Notes: a model not told the origin generated them from the letters alone. Shown: positions 46,000-59,486, counted from the first letter of the stretch. The stretch: DNA of 64,000 bases from Sordaria brevicollis (GCA_033439795.1 JAUTDP010000007.1:2294001-2358000), one strand, 5' to 3'. Made by a program: numbers and translations.

Positions 46000-48900
46000 T
46001 CAAGTTAAAAAGGGCTGTTGATCCAGCCCCCCAAACTTGATCTGGCTTTTCCTCACCGTGAACCTCCTCGCCCTTCTCACACCCAGGGTATCCTCCCCGG
46101 AACTCGTCACACCGGTACCGCTGCCTCCGTATCCCATTCCAAACGTCCACCTCGGTCTCGTCTCCGGCACGCCCCTGTTCACGCCCAGCTTCTCCTTCAG
46201 CTCCTCCCGGCTTCGACAATGCTTGAACGCCAGATCCCCCAGCAAGTCCTCGTTCGCCAAGTACGAAATGATCTCCGCCAGACAAGTGACGCCGTGCGGG
46301 AATCGAAACGGTTTGCGAGCGGGTAGCAAGCACAGCAGAGCCAAGAAATACAGCACGCACAGCGCCAGGACGATGGCGAAGGCAGGGAAGTTAGGGAACA
46401 TGAGCACCTTGTCCTCATCCTCGCCGTTGTTGGTGGCAGGCTGCGTGAGCGCCATGAACATGCCGCCTCCTAGGACCGGGAGCAGGATGAAGAGAACAGA
46501 GCAGGTCGAGGTGAAGGCCACGCGCCAGTGCCCGTTCTTGAGCGCATGGAACGTGGCCGTCACGGGTCCGCACGCGGCATAGTCGGCTAGCAGGGAAGCC
46601 TCGGCCGAGGCGCCGCCCGTGCGGTTGGCGGACGACATGGCGGCCCACGGCTGGAGGATGCGGACGTGCATGTCGATTGTCTGGAAGAACAGGAACAAGA
46701 TGAGGCCGATCAGGGAGGGGATGAAGGAATACAGAAAGTTGGCGGCGGAGAAGGCACCCTGCACGGGCGCGGCGGGGAGCCCCGGGAGAAAGCCGTTGGT
46801 GATGCGGGTCGCGGGCAGGAAGGAGACGACGAAGAGCGCGGTGAGGAGGATGAAGGCGGCTGTGACCAGGAGCAAAAGAGGTGAGGTGCGAAGACACCAC
46901 GGCAGGTACCGGTAGCGGCCTTGCGGGGAGAGGGTGCCGTCTGAGGCGGCTTCCATGTCGTAAGTACCCGTTCCTGTGCCAGTGCCCGTTCCGGTGCCGC
47001 TGCCGCTCTGGCTGCCGGCGACAGGGTTGATATTGATGGCGGACATGAGGCCTTGCTTTTCTTGGAACTTGGCCATTCCCTTGCCGGTCAGCTGGTCGGG
47101 GAGCGGCACGGCGATGAGCCCTTGGTCCATCGGGCTGCCTAGTGTGTACCACACACCGGACCGGCCGTCCTTCCATGTCCAGTATCCGAGCCGGACGTTG
47201 GCCTGGTGGCGCAGCGCGAAGCGGATGCGTTCGCGGTTGCTCGCCATCTGTGTACCTCTGTATTCCTCGGCCACGTTGGTCTCGGAGACAATGGCGGCAA
47301 TGTCGGCCAAGGACCTCGCATCCCACGCCAGTCCGGTTGATCGCAGACTCGCAAAGTATCTCCACAGAATGGCCGTCGAGATGAACATGACCAGGTAAAG
47401 CGCAGCAGCGGTCCACGTCACGCCCTGGACCGTGGACCACATCCAGACCCCATCAACAAAAACCACCGTGAACATGGCGCTAAGCAACGGGAGCGTCATC
47501 CCGCTCACCCACGTCACCAAAATCGGCACCCAGACCTGCCACGACCCGATCAACTGCGGCGGCCAGAGGAACGAGCGGGGGTACATATCCTCAAACAGCG
47601 CGCCGTCTCGCTCCCTGATATTCGGCGACGCCAGGTGCGTAAACGGCAAGACCCTAAACACGGTAACGACGATAAACTGTGCCCACAGCAGCAACAGGCC
47701 GCCTAGAAACTGTGGCAGGATGCGAAACAGGAAATACGACGACCCGTAGATGCTCACGTACGGCGTCAGCCCGTTCTGCATCTGCGACCACACAGCGGAG
47801 AAAATCAGCGCGGCCGCCATGCAGAGGCACATCAGCATGAAAGCCACCAGCGACCGCGCGGTCAAGGGCAGAGGCAAGAAGTCGAGAGTCGGAAGCCCGT
47901 TGGCTCGCGGCTCGCCGATTTTGGCTATGAGCGCGTCCCTGTCCAGAGGCCTCCATTCGTGCGGTTGCGCTGGTCGCGGGCCGTTTTTCAGTAGTGTTGA
48001 TGCGAGCGAGTCTGCTGAGGCGGCCGGGTTGTTGGGTCGGAAAGGTGTTTGGAGGAGCCGTCTGTCTTCTTCGAATTGCTGTTTTAAACCTGGGTCCAAT
48101 CTTGCTGATTGTCCTCCTCCACCAGGGTGCTGTTGCTGTTCTTGCTGCGTCTGGTGCTGATGCTGATGCTGATGCTGTTCGGGTACGTAACCAGCAGGAA
48201 GGGAAGCTCCTATCCCCGGGCCACAAACAATATCATATCGCCCTCCTGCAACACCACCAGGTCCCCATTCACTACCTGACGACCCATCCTGCGAGTAACC
48301 GGATTCCCTGTTCGCGCGAGTGAGAGCTTCGATGGCGTACTGGATATAAGGTGTGTCGTCGACACCGGGGGTGACTACGCCGGCTTCCCTGGCGAGATCG
48401 TCTTTGAAATCTTGCACTGGACCTGCTGCTGGTGGTGGTACTACTGATATTCCACCTCCTTCTGGTAGGCCCCCTGGCAAGGGCTGATATGGATTTCGTT
48501 GCATTGGCATTTGTTGTCGTGTTTGTTGTTGTTGAAGTCGAAAGGTTGTGGGCGGCAAAGGTGGTAAGTCTGGTATGACGCGTGGAGGTCCTTGGACGAC
48601 AATGGGTCCGGCATGAGTTGGAGCTTGTTGGTGGCCTTGGCTTATGCCTCCGGCGGCGGACGTCGTTGTTGTTGGGGTTCCGGGCCCGTGGCCGTGGCCG
48701 TGGAGGCGACGGTGGTGGTTATCGGTGGCCCCGCTATCGTCGTCTTGTTTTGGTTGTTCGCTTGTGATATTGTTGTTGCTGTTGTTGCCAAAAGAGCCCA
48801 GGGCAAAGTCGAACGGAGTAGTTCGTCTAGTCGGTACTGGTGGGTGTGATGATGAAACTGACGGCGTCGGTTGAGCAGCGGCAGTAGCAGCAGGAACGGC

Positions 48901-49280
48901 AGCCGAAGAAGCAGGTCTGGACGTTGTGAAAGACAACTCCGAGTTAAGAGCACTACTATTACTACCACCAGCACCGAAGCGGCGGTCTTCCGGGTGGCCA
49001 AAGGTGCCTCCGGATCGGTTCGACGGCGGCCTTGGATCGGCGGTGAGATACTGGTGCTTCGGATGTGGTGGGCCTCGGGCTACTGTACTAGTGGTGGGCA
49101 GTGCTCCCGGGTGGTTAGTGCACCCAACTCGCTGAAAAAAATAGCAAAGACACAAAGTCTGCATAGGCCCATGGACTGGAAAAAGGTCCATCAACAAACT
49201 TGGCAACATATGACGCAGGTCTACATACGTGAATCAGGCTCTTCGGCATAATCGACATCTGGATTGTCGTCGTAGTTCAT
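46000..49280 (-). CDS. DUF3433-type multi-pass membrane protein
   Basis: Fungal membrane protein of unknown function. A short first exon (49229-49280, MNYDDNPDVDYAEEPDS) is joined through a 146-base intron (donor GTATGT, branch CTAAC, acceptor TACAG at 49083) to one long exon ending at 46000, giving about 1,044 residues. The first 400 residues are disordered, with Gln, His, Pro and Ser runs. The rest contains about ten hydrophobic segments in two similar halves: SLVAFMLMCLCMAAALIFSAV, FLGGLLLLWAQFIVVTVFRVL with the following RERDGALFEDMYP, and later LLLVTAAFILLTALFVV, FLYSFIPSLIGLILFLFF and the LADYAACGPVTATFHALKNGHW segment. A Gly-Thr run lies in the middle loop. The family name is from recall of the pattern; the acceptor choice is the least certain part. 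Confidence 0.83.
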
Positions 49281-50706
49281 GCTTGAAACTAGGAACAGGG
49301 AAAAATGGACCGAGCGGAACCGGAACAGGAAAACGGGGATTTAGGATTGATGCACGTATAGGGATTCGTGATTTACGGAGTCAAGCAGAGGTTGGAGCTT
49401 GGTTGGTCGTAGGTAGGTACCTGTTGGGAGGTAACCTGTACGTCAGGAACAAGGAAGAGATGCGCGCAAGGACGGAGACTTGCAAGCGTCGTTTCGGTAG
49501 GTATGAGTGGTCCTGTTGTGAGGCGATGAATGAGGATTCGTCCAACGAGTGAAAGCTGATGATGGCGATGATAATTGCAGCTCTCGACTACACTCGTCGC
49601 CAATTGGGGGGATATCTCGGCCAATTGACCAGCTCAGCTGTCTTCACGTCCTCGTCGTTGTCGAAAAGCGAAACGATAGGTACATTCATGTCAACTGTCA
49701 AGAGGCTGTGAAAAGGGAGCCATAAGTTCATCAGTGAGGGAGCTAACGCGTTTGAACAATCCGGCCATCCACCTCTCGCCCTGTGGTCGTCGCCCTAGCT
49801 GTAACAAATTTCTGTGGAGGTTGGGGAAACGACGCTGCCCGAATGGCTTCGTTATTGGTGGTTGGGCGAATTGCGACCAGCCCTGCCAGCCACCCGCTTT
49901 CCGTCTACGACGTTGACATTGGTGGTTTGCGCGCGTTTGCTGGAACCTTTGGTGTCTCTGGATATCACACGCCATGTAACGCGGAGAATCCGACTAGAAA
50001 TTTACTTCAAAATATGGATTGGAAGAAGGCTTCGAGGTTTCCGAGCTGTGTGAACATGGGCCGAGAGTAAAGTTAAGAAAGAAAAAAAAGTGAAAGAGCC
50101 AAGAAGGGGAGCATCGTGAAAGATCATGGAAGTCGTTCCTGTCGAGTCTTGGCGCAGTCAATTGGGCACTTACACCACCGTAGTGCAGGACCAGAAAAAA
50201 AAGAAGAAAAAAAAGTCAATTGGATGTTGAGATGAACCGCAGCGGCATACATATCATGTGCAATGTGGGGGAGGCTTCAATGATCGGGACTGCACCTGAG
50301 CACTTTGGCCGGTCTGTGTTACCAGGCCCAATCTCCGTACTATGATGCATACGTGATACTGTGTTAGCATTCGACAACGAGTGTAGGTAGGTAGATATTG
50401 ACTTTCACGTTGATGAACATAAGTAGAGCTCCGGTTATGCGTAGTGTACAATCCACAAACGCCACATAGCCCCAGAAAAGATAATGGTTATGAATCCCAT
50501 TTTATTGGAACTACCAACTGCTACGCTATGCAGCCCTGGGTTAGCTATGCAGGTTCCGTTAACGCCCTCGCATTGCATCATCTATGCGCTGGCCTTTGTG
50601 ATCCACCTGTTGCTCTTTCCTTGTCTACTGATATTTTATTGGTACCGTTATCGCATCTCCCTTTTTTCTCCTAGGTATATCATGAGAGCAGCAGCAGAAA
50701 GCCTCA
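49281..50706. other. Intergenic region, no gene recognised
   Basis: 1.4 kb between two minus-strand genes: promoter of the DUF3433 gene and 3' region of the choline kinase gene. A-rich runs lie near 50080 and 50200. No open frame with family resemblance. Confidence 0.6.
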
Positions 50707-53507
50707 TCACTGCTCAACAAATTTCAACCTCGACCGAATGTTCTCCGGCAACTCCTCCTCCTTGACCAGCCCAAGCCGGACGCAATCCGCCCAAAAGAAG
50801 AAGGCTCTCTCCTGCGAATAGCCCAGGTAATCGAACGCATCCGCCTCGTCTTCGGCCTCCAGCTCCTCGTCAGGCACGCTGCCGTCCGGCGCCGTCACCA
50901 CCTCGTCCTTGGCCCCATCCGTCAGCCCGGGAATCTTCGCCTGGATGATGCCCCACACAACCCATTGAGCGCTGTTGGCCACCCGCCAGAGCTTCGTCTC
51001 CTCGAGGAGCTCGTTGACCCTCCTCTCCGACTCGGCCTCGCGGCGGGCATCCTCTTCTTTCCACCCGCCTGGAGGCACACGGGCGTCCAGCATGAAGTCG
51101 ACAATGGAGCTTGTCGAGTTGGTGCTCTGAAGCATGCCGGGCGTGGGCGTGCCGGTACCTGAAGGGGTGGCAGAAGGTGTTGATGCACCGGGGACCGAAG
51201 GGAACTGTGGGCGGTGGTCGACATACGCCTTGATGAACCGCCGCTGCTGCTCGAGGGTAGGATACTTGTTCGTGTCGCAAACGTGTGGTGTAGCGGGATC
51301 GTGATAGTTGTAGGTCCACTCGGAGAAGTGATTGGCAAACTCCAGGCCGGCCAAGTTGGCTCCGGCATACTCGAAGTCGATGACGATCAACTGCTTGTGC
51401 TCGTTGGCGGGCTGCAGCAATGGTGACTTCTTATCGTCTGGCCGGATACGCAAGATATTGCCGTATTGGGTCTAATTTCCTTTGTTAGTGTTCTGCTGTA
51501 GGAAAACAAAATATGGGTACGATTGGGGCAGACAAACATCATTGTGGGCAAAGACGAGCTTTTCTCTGATCTTTGTAGGGCTGCCATAGTAGTCCTCCAA
51601 GAACTTTCGGTACTTCTGTACCATCTGTCTGAAGACTGGCCACTCGACGCCGCAGACAAAACCTCTGGTCTTCCAGGTTTCCTTGTGGCGGTTCGTCTTT
51701 TGAAGCTCGGCTGCAACCTGGCTGTCCAGGTACATGGCCGTCTTCTCAGCCTGGTCGAGCCACTTATCCCAGTTTCTCCAGACACCAGGACCTTCATCCT
51801 TTTCATGCTCAAGAAGCTCAACGCCGTCGTGAAGCTCCCTCATGCGTTTGGCAATCTGCCTCGATGTCTCAGGCTCGCGAAGATTTTCTGGCGTCAACGT
51901 GGTAGAGTTGAAGTACTGCTCGAAACGACCGTTCAAAAATGTGCCAAGCAGCCGAGGACCGATTTTCTTTCTCGCCAGACGCTTGAGGACACCCAACTCG
52001 ATCTCTCGGTCAATTAGATGCTCAACTTGCGGGCCGTAGACTCTGAGCAAGACCTTTTCCGGCTGTCTCTTGCCCTCCTGCGGGGGTAGAACTGACTCCG
52101 GAGGCGGCGACACCACATACACGGCATTTGTCAGCGCTCCGCTGAGTCGCTCAACAGAGATCATCTCGCCGCCGTCGAGTGGAATGCGCCTCCACCCCTT
52201 CAGCCTAAGAGTGTGTGCCAGCCTGATGATCTCGTTCTTGAACGTGAGCCAAGCCTGCCTCTCCTTCTCTTCCCTGCGGCTGGATTGCAAAGGCGTATCC
52301 TCGGCCGGTGCCGCCTTACCGCCCGAATAGCTCATGGTCTTTGAGTTGTCAAGGAACACATCGCAGCTGGGGACAATGACATCGCCATCGAAAAATTCCG
52401 TGTCAGAAGAGGCCGTGCGGGCAGGAGGGGCCTTGAGACTCCTCCTAGATCGTCTGCGTCCAAGACGAGGACCTAGCTGCGGGACCTGATCGAGGCCGAG
52501 GGCAGACATGCCGTCATCAAGAATTCTCTGCAGCCTGTCCAGAGAAACCTCGCTCGAATCTGAACTAACGGAATCCGAACGAGGGCGGGTAGGCGACGAG
52601 GCGGTGGGTTCTCCGTTCACATGGATGGGCGGCGTCTTGCGTCGTCGAAGAACCTTCATCGTCTTTCGGGTTTCCCTCTTGGTCTTTTCATGTTGAATCC
52701 ATTCCGCTACCTGGGCGACTAGTCGCTCACTGATCCTGTCTACTTTGTTACGGTGGCGACCTCCTGGTTGAGGACCGTGTGCCGGAGACTCGTCCATTGG
52801 GGCAGGTGATGCAGTCAGTACCGTCGGACTGCCTGAGTTGTCGACACCTGCTTGTTGGCTGCTGACTGAGGCGAGTGAGGTTCTCGATGGGCTTGAGGTG
52901 GGTGCAGGCCGGCCACCAAGTCTTTTGGCAACACCGGCAGAGAACTGTTTCTTGACGTGGTGCTCTTCAACAGGAGGAGTCTCGGGTTCCGCAATCTGCA
53001 CAGCTAGCACAAAGTTAACCATAACCCTCTAAACCCGAGAAGAACTGGAAAGTTTTATACACGAAATATTTGAGGTTGGCAGAGAAGCCTTGCACACCCC
53101 CCTTGTTTCTCTTTGTTGACACGACATGGGCCAAGATGCCCACATCGACCCATTCATCTGATCCACATGGTAATACATGAGACGAACGACTGTTCACATC
53201 CAGGCTGCCGTTTTAACCGTCAGGCTCTTATCTGGTAGCGAGACCTTATTCCTTGGGGAGGGTGGCACACAGTAAAGAGTGGCTTCATTGTGCAGACGCA
53301 TCATGGGTCGTACAACAAGTCTCAAAGAGGGGATGGGGAAGATAACAAAGACAAGAAGGACCACCAACCTTTGGCAGATGCGCCTGAAGAGTGTGCTCTG
53401 TCGCTGTCACCTTCATACTTGAGAGCCGAACGTCTGGGATGGATCGCTGGCGTTGAGCCGTTGACAGACCCGTTTACGGATCCGTTAACGGAGGACGGCG
53501 CCGACAT
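50707..53507 (-). CDS. Choline (ethanolamine) kinase
   Basis: Phosphorylates choline with ATP, the first step of the CDP-choline route to phosphatidylcholine; cytosolic. Three exons: 53369-53507, 51538-53003 and 50707-51471, introns 365 and 66 bases, about 789 residues. The kinase core begins near residue 270 (RLSGALTNAVYVV, KVLLRVYGPQVEHLIDREIELGVLKRL, IGPRLLGTF). The catalytic Brenner motif HND is at about 533-535, completed at the exon junction as FAHNDTQYGNIL, and the metal-binding VIDFEYAG has Asp567. The N-terminal 260 residues are Ser/Pro/Arg-rich and unlike the core, longer than in animal enzymes. The first exon (MSAPSSVNGS) is chosen because it splices in phase; a start at 53022 is the alternative. 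A Ser/Thr/Gly insert lies after PSVPG. Confidence 0.92.
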
Positions 53508-54972
53508 GGTTACCGGATTGAAACCAGATTGAGATTTTGCCCAACGCGGTGTGTACTGTAACCAAATGGAAAACGATATGGCGTAGATTGAGATTAATTG
53601 TAGGAGTTTCCTCTTATGTGAGATTACCAAGGGCCGAATTCTCAAAAGATATGTCGTTAGGTAGTCTGTGAACTTCCGAGCCGATCCGTCTCTTTCTTCC
53701 TTGCGCGGAGGGCTCCACACGAAGTGGGATGATAGTCGGCGACTGGAGTGGGTAGTGTGTGCCTGGACAGCTGGAGTCCTGCGCCTGGAACGTAACGGGT
53801 GCGTTTGCCGCCCTGGGCCCTGAAGATCACGCCGGAGATGAACTTGGATAGGGAAAACCAACGCGGGCCTTGATGATTATTGTCGGCCCAAAACCATAAA
53901 TGGTGTATATACTCCGAGATGGGACACTGCGTAAAGGCGAAGAGATCGATGAAAACTGTCAAAAGAGGTAAAAGGTTTGTTCTAGGGATAGGATGCCTGA
54001 TGTCTAATGTGTTTCGGGCTCCACGGGCTGGAGGATAGAAGGCAGAGTGTAGAGATTGTTAAAGGTCTCGGAGGTCTGGGACATCCCGTCCTCAAAGATC
54101 ATTTCTTATCAACGAGTTCCCAGGCCGTTCCAAGCCGTGTTAGTCGTTTCCCTCGGTTCCCATATTCGTGCCTTACGTATGACCTGCTGACCAGGAACTT
54201 TCCGTATCACACATGGAAACAAGGAAGACCAAAATTTCGTCAACACAGCACATGAAAAATAAAAAGGTGGGCATTTGGGGTTTGGTGGAAGTAACTGCAA
54301 GGGACTCGACGTGGGGGATGAACAGGCCTGTCACAGTCAAGAGCGAAAAGAAATCCGGGACCCTTTCTCGTTGGCGCAGTAGGCGCAGCAGCCAATGGCT
54401 GGAACATATTGGAAAGGAAAAGAGAGAGGCACGAATTGCGAAGGGGCCCACCCTGGTCATCGCTCACCACAGGTTCGGAACCGCACGTGCTGCCCATGAC
54501 GTAAGATCCGATAAGATACGGCGGGCTCCGTCTCGTTGCCCATGTTACCGAGTAAATATTTTGTGTCACGGGCTGACACGCGACCACTTTGTACAACGGG
54601 CTCTCTTCGTTATTTCCTCTACCTGATACATTGAACGGAATACAGTATGTTTATTGCAATGTTGTGTCGAGGTTGCCTTGTATGAGGTATGTAGCTGGAA
54701 GTTCGCCAAGGCCTTTTCGAATGTCGTAGTATTCTTGTTCTACGTTCGGCTCTGTTATGGAAAATACACAAAAAGTGTCCAGGTACAATGGCAGAGAGTC
54801 TAGGCTCGTCCAACGTATACTATCCAATCCCGAACACCTTGAGTCTAAGACACCCGACCCTGTATTGCTGCCTAACCAAAAAGATGCTTCGATGTACAGG
54901 TCCAAAGTAAACTTATCATACATATTCTCTATACACTTTGTTTCTTGTATATCCACAAGCCTGAAGGTCCAT
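53508..54972. other. Intergenic region, no gene recognised
   Basis: 1.5 kb upstream of choline kinase and downstream of the Sco1 gene. A minus-strand frame running into 53861 is just an upstream extension of the first kinase exon frame. Nothing else is recognised. Confidence 0.6.
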
Positions 54973-55998
54973 CTAATCGGTCCTCAACTTGCCCCGCCAG
55001 TCCTTCATGTGGTCCAAGATCACCTTGGCGGCCTGGTCAGGCGAGTGTTGGCGACCGAGAGCCTCGACAAAGTCACCCTCGGGATCCATCAGGTAGAAGT
55101 AGATGCTGTGATCGACGAGGTAGTCCTGGCCAGGCTCGACCTTGGACGGCGTGCTGAAGTAGACGCGGTATGCCTTGCACATGGCCTTGATCTGGTCGTA
55201 TGTGCCCGTCAAGCCGATGAACTTGGGGTGGAACTCGGCCAGGTACTCCTTCAGAACCTTGGGAGTATCGCGCGCAGGGTCGCAGGTGACGAAAACGGGC
55301 TTGAGAGCACCGGGACGCTCGGCCTCGACCTTTTCGAACATAGCGGCCATCTTGTCGAGCTCCTCGGGGCAGATGTCGGGGCAGTGGCTGAAGCCGAAGT
55401 AAACCTGTGAAGTGAGCGTACAACAAGTTGTTAGCGAGCTCAAAGAAATGAAAAAGTGCAGAGGTAGTATAAACTATAGCATGATAGGGCGGGGAACAAC
55501 ATACCAAGGAATAGCGACCCTTGAGGTCCTTGTCTGTCATGGGGTTGCCATCTTGGTCGATCAGCTCAAAGGCGCCGCCGACCTTTGGCCTGCCAACACC
55601 CTTGGTGGCATCGGCTATCCTCTTGCGCTGCATGCGCTGCTTCTCGTGCTCAAAGTACCATAGCAAGCCAGCGCCGGTGAGGACGAAGAGAACGCCGGCC
55701 TTCCAGGAGAAGGGCTGCCCGCAACAAAAGTCGCTAGTGTCAGCTGATTGTTGTCGTTGGTGGGGATCTTGATCTAGTCGACGACACGCAAACGTACTCC
55801 CGAACGGTATTTGCTCTTTGCTTCTTCGACGGTCTTGTATCCTCTGCGTTGCGCCAATGGCTGTTGGGGCTGGATCTGAAGTCTCGGGACGGTAGGGCGG
55901 GTGGTTCTAGCTGTCGAGATGAAGCGCTGGCATTGCCTCGCGGGGGTCCTGGAGAGGACACTGGTGAAAGTGCGCATAGGCGCAATGGCGTGCGACAT
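54973..55998 (-). CDS. sco1: Sco1/SenC mitochondrial copper chaperone for cytochrome c oxidase
   Basis: Inner-membrane protein that delivers copper to the CuA site of cytochrome oxidase subunit 2. Three exons (55798-55998, 55505-55714, 54973-55404; introns 83 and 100 bases, all phase 0) give 280 residues. The first 45 residues are Arg/Ser/Thr-rich with almost no acids, a mitochondrial presequence. One membrane helix lies at about 71-88 (WKAGVLFVLTGAGLLWYF). The thioredoxin-like domain follows, with the copper ligands Cys145 and Cys149 in FSHCPDICPEELDKM and the distal His236 in VDHSIYFYLMD; VTCDPARDTP is also diagnostic. The gene is divergent from the PHD-finger gene across 732 bases. Yeast SCO1 is the reference; the lower-case symbol denotes the family. 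Confidence 0.95.
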
Positions 55999-56730
55999 GG
56001 TTATTCGAGCGTTGGTTGGTACTGTGGTGAGTGGTCGACAATAGGAAGCGAATCTCGAAAATCGGTTTGCAATATCAGGGGTGGAGGGCCGGATGACAAA
56101 TGACGACGGACAAGTGATTTGGACGAACGGTTCACCGGGGGAGCTCCGGAGCTTGCAGCACAAAATCTCCCCACGCAATACGGGCGCGGCAGTCGGTACA
56201 CGGCCTGTGCTCAAGCTTCCAGATCCCGGCCCGCGTCAAAATAAAGTGGGGTCTTTTTGGAAGCTCGGGGTCGTTGGCGCGCTATGCAGTTAACGAGAGT
56301 TGCCAAGCCGTTAATTATGTTGTTAGACGCCTTTTGGATCGCGTCCATTCAACGGTCAACCACCTTCCATCCCTATTTCGAGCCTATTGTCCACGCACAG
56401 GTGATCACTCGAACAGTACACAGTATTGCCCTTAGAAAGACACTACTCAAGCGTGTTACCGACTGAGTTCCTATTATTTGATATCCATTTTGGCTTGAAG
56501 CTGCAGTTTCGTCGCATTACAAGCACGAATCAAGGGGTTTGTCTGCACTATCGGCCACCTGCTGAGATTTGGCGCTGGTAGTCCAGGTTCGCCTCAAGGT
56601 TCAGGTTGGTACCTGCACCCGTAGTCTGTCTGGGTGAACTGGCTGTAGCTGCCACTGTCACTGCCACGCACAAGGTTTCGTGAGTAACAATTGTTAGCAT
56701 TTTGTATTTAAAAGAATTCGCGTCGCAAGG
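55999..56730. other. Divergent promoter region, Sco1 / PHD-finger gene
   Basis: 732 bases between start codons pointing away from each other. No open frame or clear motif beyond ordinary composition. Confidence 0.65.
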
Positions 56731-58711
56731 ATGGCCTCTTCATTTTCAAACTCATTCTTTACTCTTGAACCGGCCGCGTCAGAGTCAGCTATTGCCAGCC
56801 AAACAGGAACGGATGAAAGCGGGAGACAAAGCAGTCCTTCGGTAGCCGGGAGCGAGGAGCAAACAGCCAACACCAACAATAAGAACATGTCTTATTCATC
56901 CGCATCTCACTATCTCGACGATGATGCCTCGCACCAAGGGGATCGTCGCTCCTATAAAGACTCGGAACAACCTAGCAGCGACGAGGACGGCGACCATCTG
57001 ATGGGTGAAGACAGATTCGGATCATCAGCAGCAACCATGACCAAGTCACAGCAGACAACAACATCATCAAAAACCCCAAAGTCAAGGAGGCGGGGTACTG
57101 CAACTACTATCAAGGCACCCAAGCGGGCACGGGCGGCGGGCGGAGGGGTCAAGAAAAGCACGTCCAAGGGAGCTGCGACGATAGGAGGAAGCGGAAGCAG
57201 GAAGAAGGTCGACCCATCGACTGCGGGTGATTTACTCAACGAAATCGACGATGGCGGTAGTCTGGCCGGCAGCCTAGTCGGAGGGCAAGATGGAGGAGGA
57301 GGCAGCGGGATGAGCGAGTCCGACAGCGGCCCCTACTGTATCTGCGGTGGACCTGACAACCATCGGTTCATGATAGCGTGTGATCGGTGCGAGGACTGGT
57401 TCCACGGCGAGTGTATCGACATGGACAAGCACACGGGCGAGAACTTGGTGCAGAGATACATCTGTCCCAGGTGCAGCGTACCCAGTCGCGGCTTGGTCAC
57501 TCGGTACAAGAAGATGTGCTCACTCGAGGGGTGCAATCAGCCGGCCAAGATATACGAAGACGCAAAGGAAGAACGCAGCATCTTTTGCTCGCCAGAACAT
57601 TGCAATCTGTGGTGGGATCAGCTGGTTGCCACGCTGCCACGAACAAAAGGGGTGAGCATGGACACCTTGACTCGGCAGGAGTTCATGGGACTTTTGAATC
57701 CGCCAGAGAAGAAATCAAGTCATGAAGAACCACCATGGTGCCTTGGAGATGAGCCATTCGGTATGTTTGCTCGCGTTATTTGCCTTTGTCTATGAGTCAA
57801 AACGCCCCTTTACTCTCATCACTCACCATTTCTATCGTTCACCGCTCTCACTCACAATTCTTCCATTATCGTTCACTCAACCAACTCTCACCTCCGACAC
57901 CATGCTAACCAACACTAACACAGGCGTACCCCCCAACTTCTGGCAAACCGCCGACCTCAGCGTCGTGCTAACCCCCGAAGAGCGCTCCATTCTCGACCGC
58001 TCCGCCGCCGACCGCCACGCTCTAGGCGAGGAGATCGGGCTCTGTAGGAAGATGCTCCAGCTGCTCGACATGGCGTACAAGCGGCGGGAAGCCGCCATCC
58101 ACGCCGGCAAAGGGACGGCCAAGGACCTGTGCGGCTACGACACGCGGCTGGACACGGTGGGCGCCATCCGCGCCTTCAGCGTCTTTCTGAAGACGGACGA
58201 GGGCAAGGCGATTTTCGCTAATGGAAGTGGAGGTGGGAAGGGTGGTCGGCTGGAGCCGCCGCTGGATATGTTGCCTTTGTTGGCTGAGCAAGCTGCGCAG
58301 CAGCAAGTCCGGATTAAGCAGGAGGATGAAGATGACGAGGAGGACGGTACTATTATGGTGGTGGATAGGGTTAACGGTGGTGGTCGTCATAACGGAGTCA
58401 AAGATGCCGCCGCCGCTGTTGTTGATGACGGTGGTAAACTCGACCCTTTGACGGTCGGCATGTGCACCAAGAAAAAGTGCAAGACGCACTCGGGTTGGTT
58501 CGGCATCCTTTCCAAGAATGTTAAGCACATGATGAAGGAGCTGGCGGCGGACGCGAAGGAGAAGCTGGATACGGAGACGAGGGTTCGCGCGAATGCGGCG
58601 GGCAGGTACAGGAGGAAGATGAAGGAGGCTAATAAGGTGGTGGTGCTTTACCATAGCTCTGAGGAGGAGATGAGCGGTGATGATGAGGATGAGGAGATGG
58701 GTGGTCAGTGA
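56731..58711 (+). CDS. PHD-finger protein, Spp1/CFP1-like subunit of Set1/COMPASS
   Basis: Expected nuclear reader of H3K4 methylation in the Set1 histone methyltransferase complex. Two exons, 56731-57760 and 57924-58711, with a 163-base intron (GTATGT to ACACAG, branch CTAAC), encode 605 residues. The PHD finger spans about 203-248: YCICGGPDNHRFMIACDRC, then EDWFHGEC with Trp223 in the methyl-lysine cage position, and YICPRC. A second Cys/His cluster at about 263-291 (CSLEGCNQPAK, FCSPEHCNLWW) is characteristic of Spp1/CFP1 and separates it from other PHD proteins. The first 200 residues are disordered with a basic patch near 118-160 (KSRRRGT, KRARAAGGG). The C-terminal half has helices, a Cys segment (MCTKKKCKTHSGWF) and an acidic end. 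Complex membership is inferred from domain pairing. Confidence 0.86.
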
Positions 58712-59486
58712 GTGAGAATTACTGGATAGGCTTGTTAAGGGGAGCACTATTACTTCCAGTCATGGATATCCCATTTCTCATGAATTTTGAGGACGGTTGG
58801 AACCAGAAACATCACCTATCACTCGGCATGGAGGGCAAATTCGTGTCTCAAGCATCTTGATATGAAGATCGTATGTGTTACAACCTTTTGTCCTTAGGCA
58901 TGGATGGCTTTATGACAGACAAGAGAATAAAAGCAGACACGAAAATAAACATTTCACATTGCTTCCCACCACGTCTTGTGTTTACCTGTCCACCGCCTCT
59001 CAATCAAATCTTCATTTTCCATATAGGTAAACACCGTCCTGTTCGAGTGAAAAGTTCAATATATGGTCAAGAAATCCTATTCTTCCTTGGGAGTGCTGTT
59101 TTGTCCCGCCCTCATGAAAGACAAGTTGCTCCAAAATCGCTACTTATGCTCCCGGTGAATCCTCAAACGCCCAAGATGATTTCAACACATTTTTGCCGTC
59201 GGTCGCGGGACCTAGTTCCTTCTATCTCGTTCTTCGTAATTTGGAGGGTGATATCTCTGTAACCCTTCTTCTTTTGGTGAGTACCATAGTTGTCGTTGCT
59301 TGGCTCGTGCCTTTGTTTCGATGACCCAATATGTGTCATCGTCCTGTTCTGTTTCATTCCACCTTCCTCCCTCCGTGGTGCAGTCTGGCCTGCCACGTAA
59401 TTTCGTCGGTGTGTGTGAGTAAGGCGAGCATGAGATATTCCACCTCGAGTATCTCCCGAATCGGTGCTCATTCTGACTTGGCTCAC
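58712..59486. other. Convergent 3' intergenic region
   Basis: 775 bases between convergent genes. Short frames only; presumed facing 3' untranslated regions. Confidence 0.65.

Noticed and set aside
46415..47440. 341-codon minus-strand frame within the DUF3433 gene
   Set aside because: Alternate-frame shadow of the GC-rich coding exon, Arg/His/Pro-rich as expected for such shadows.
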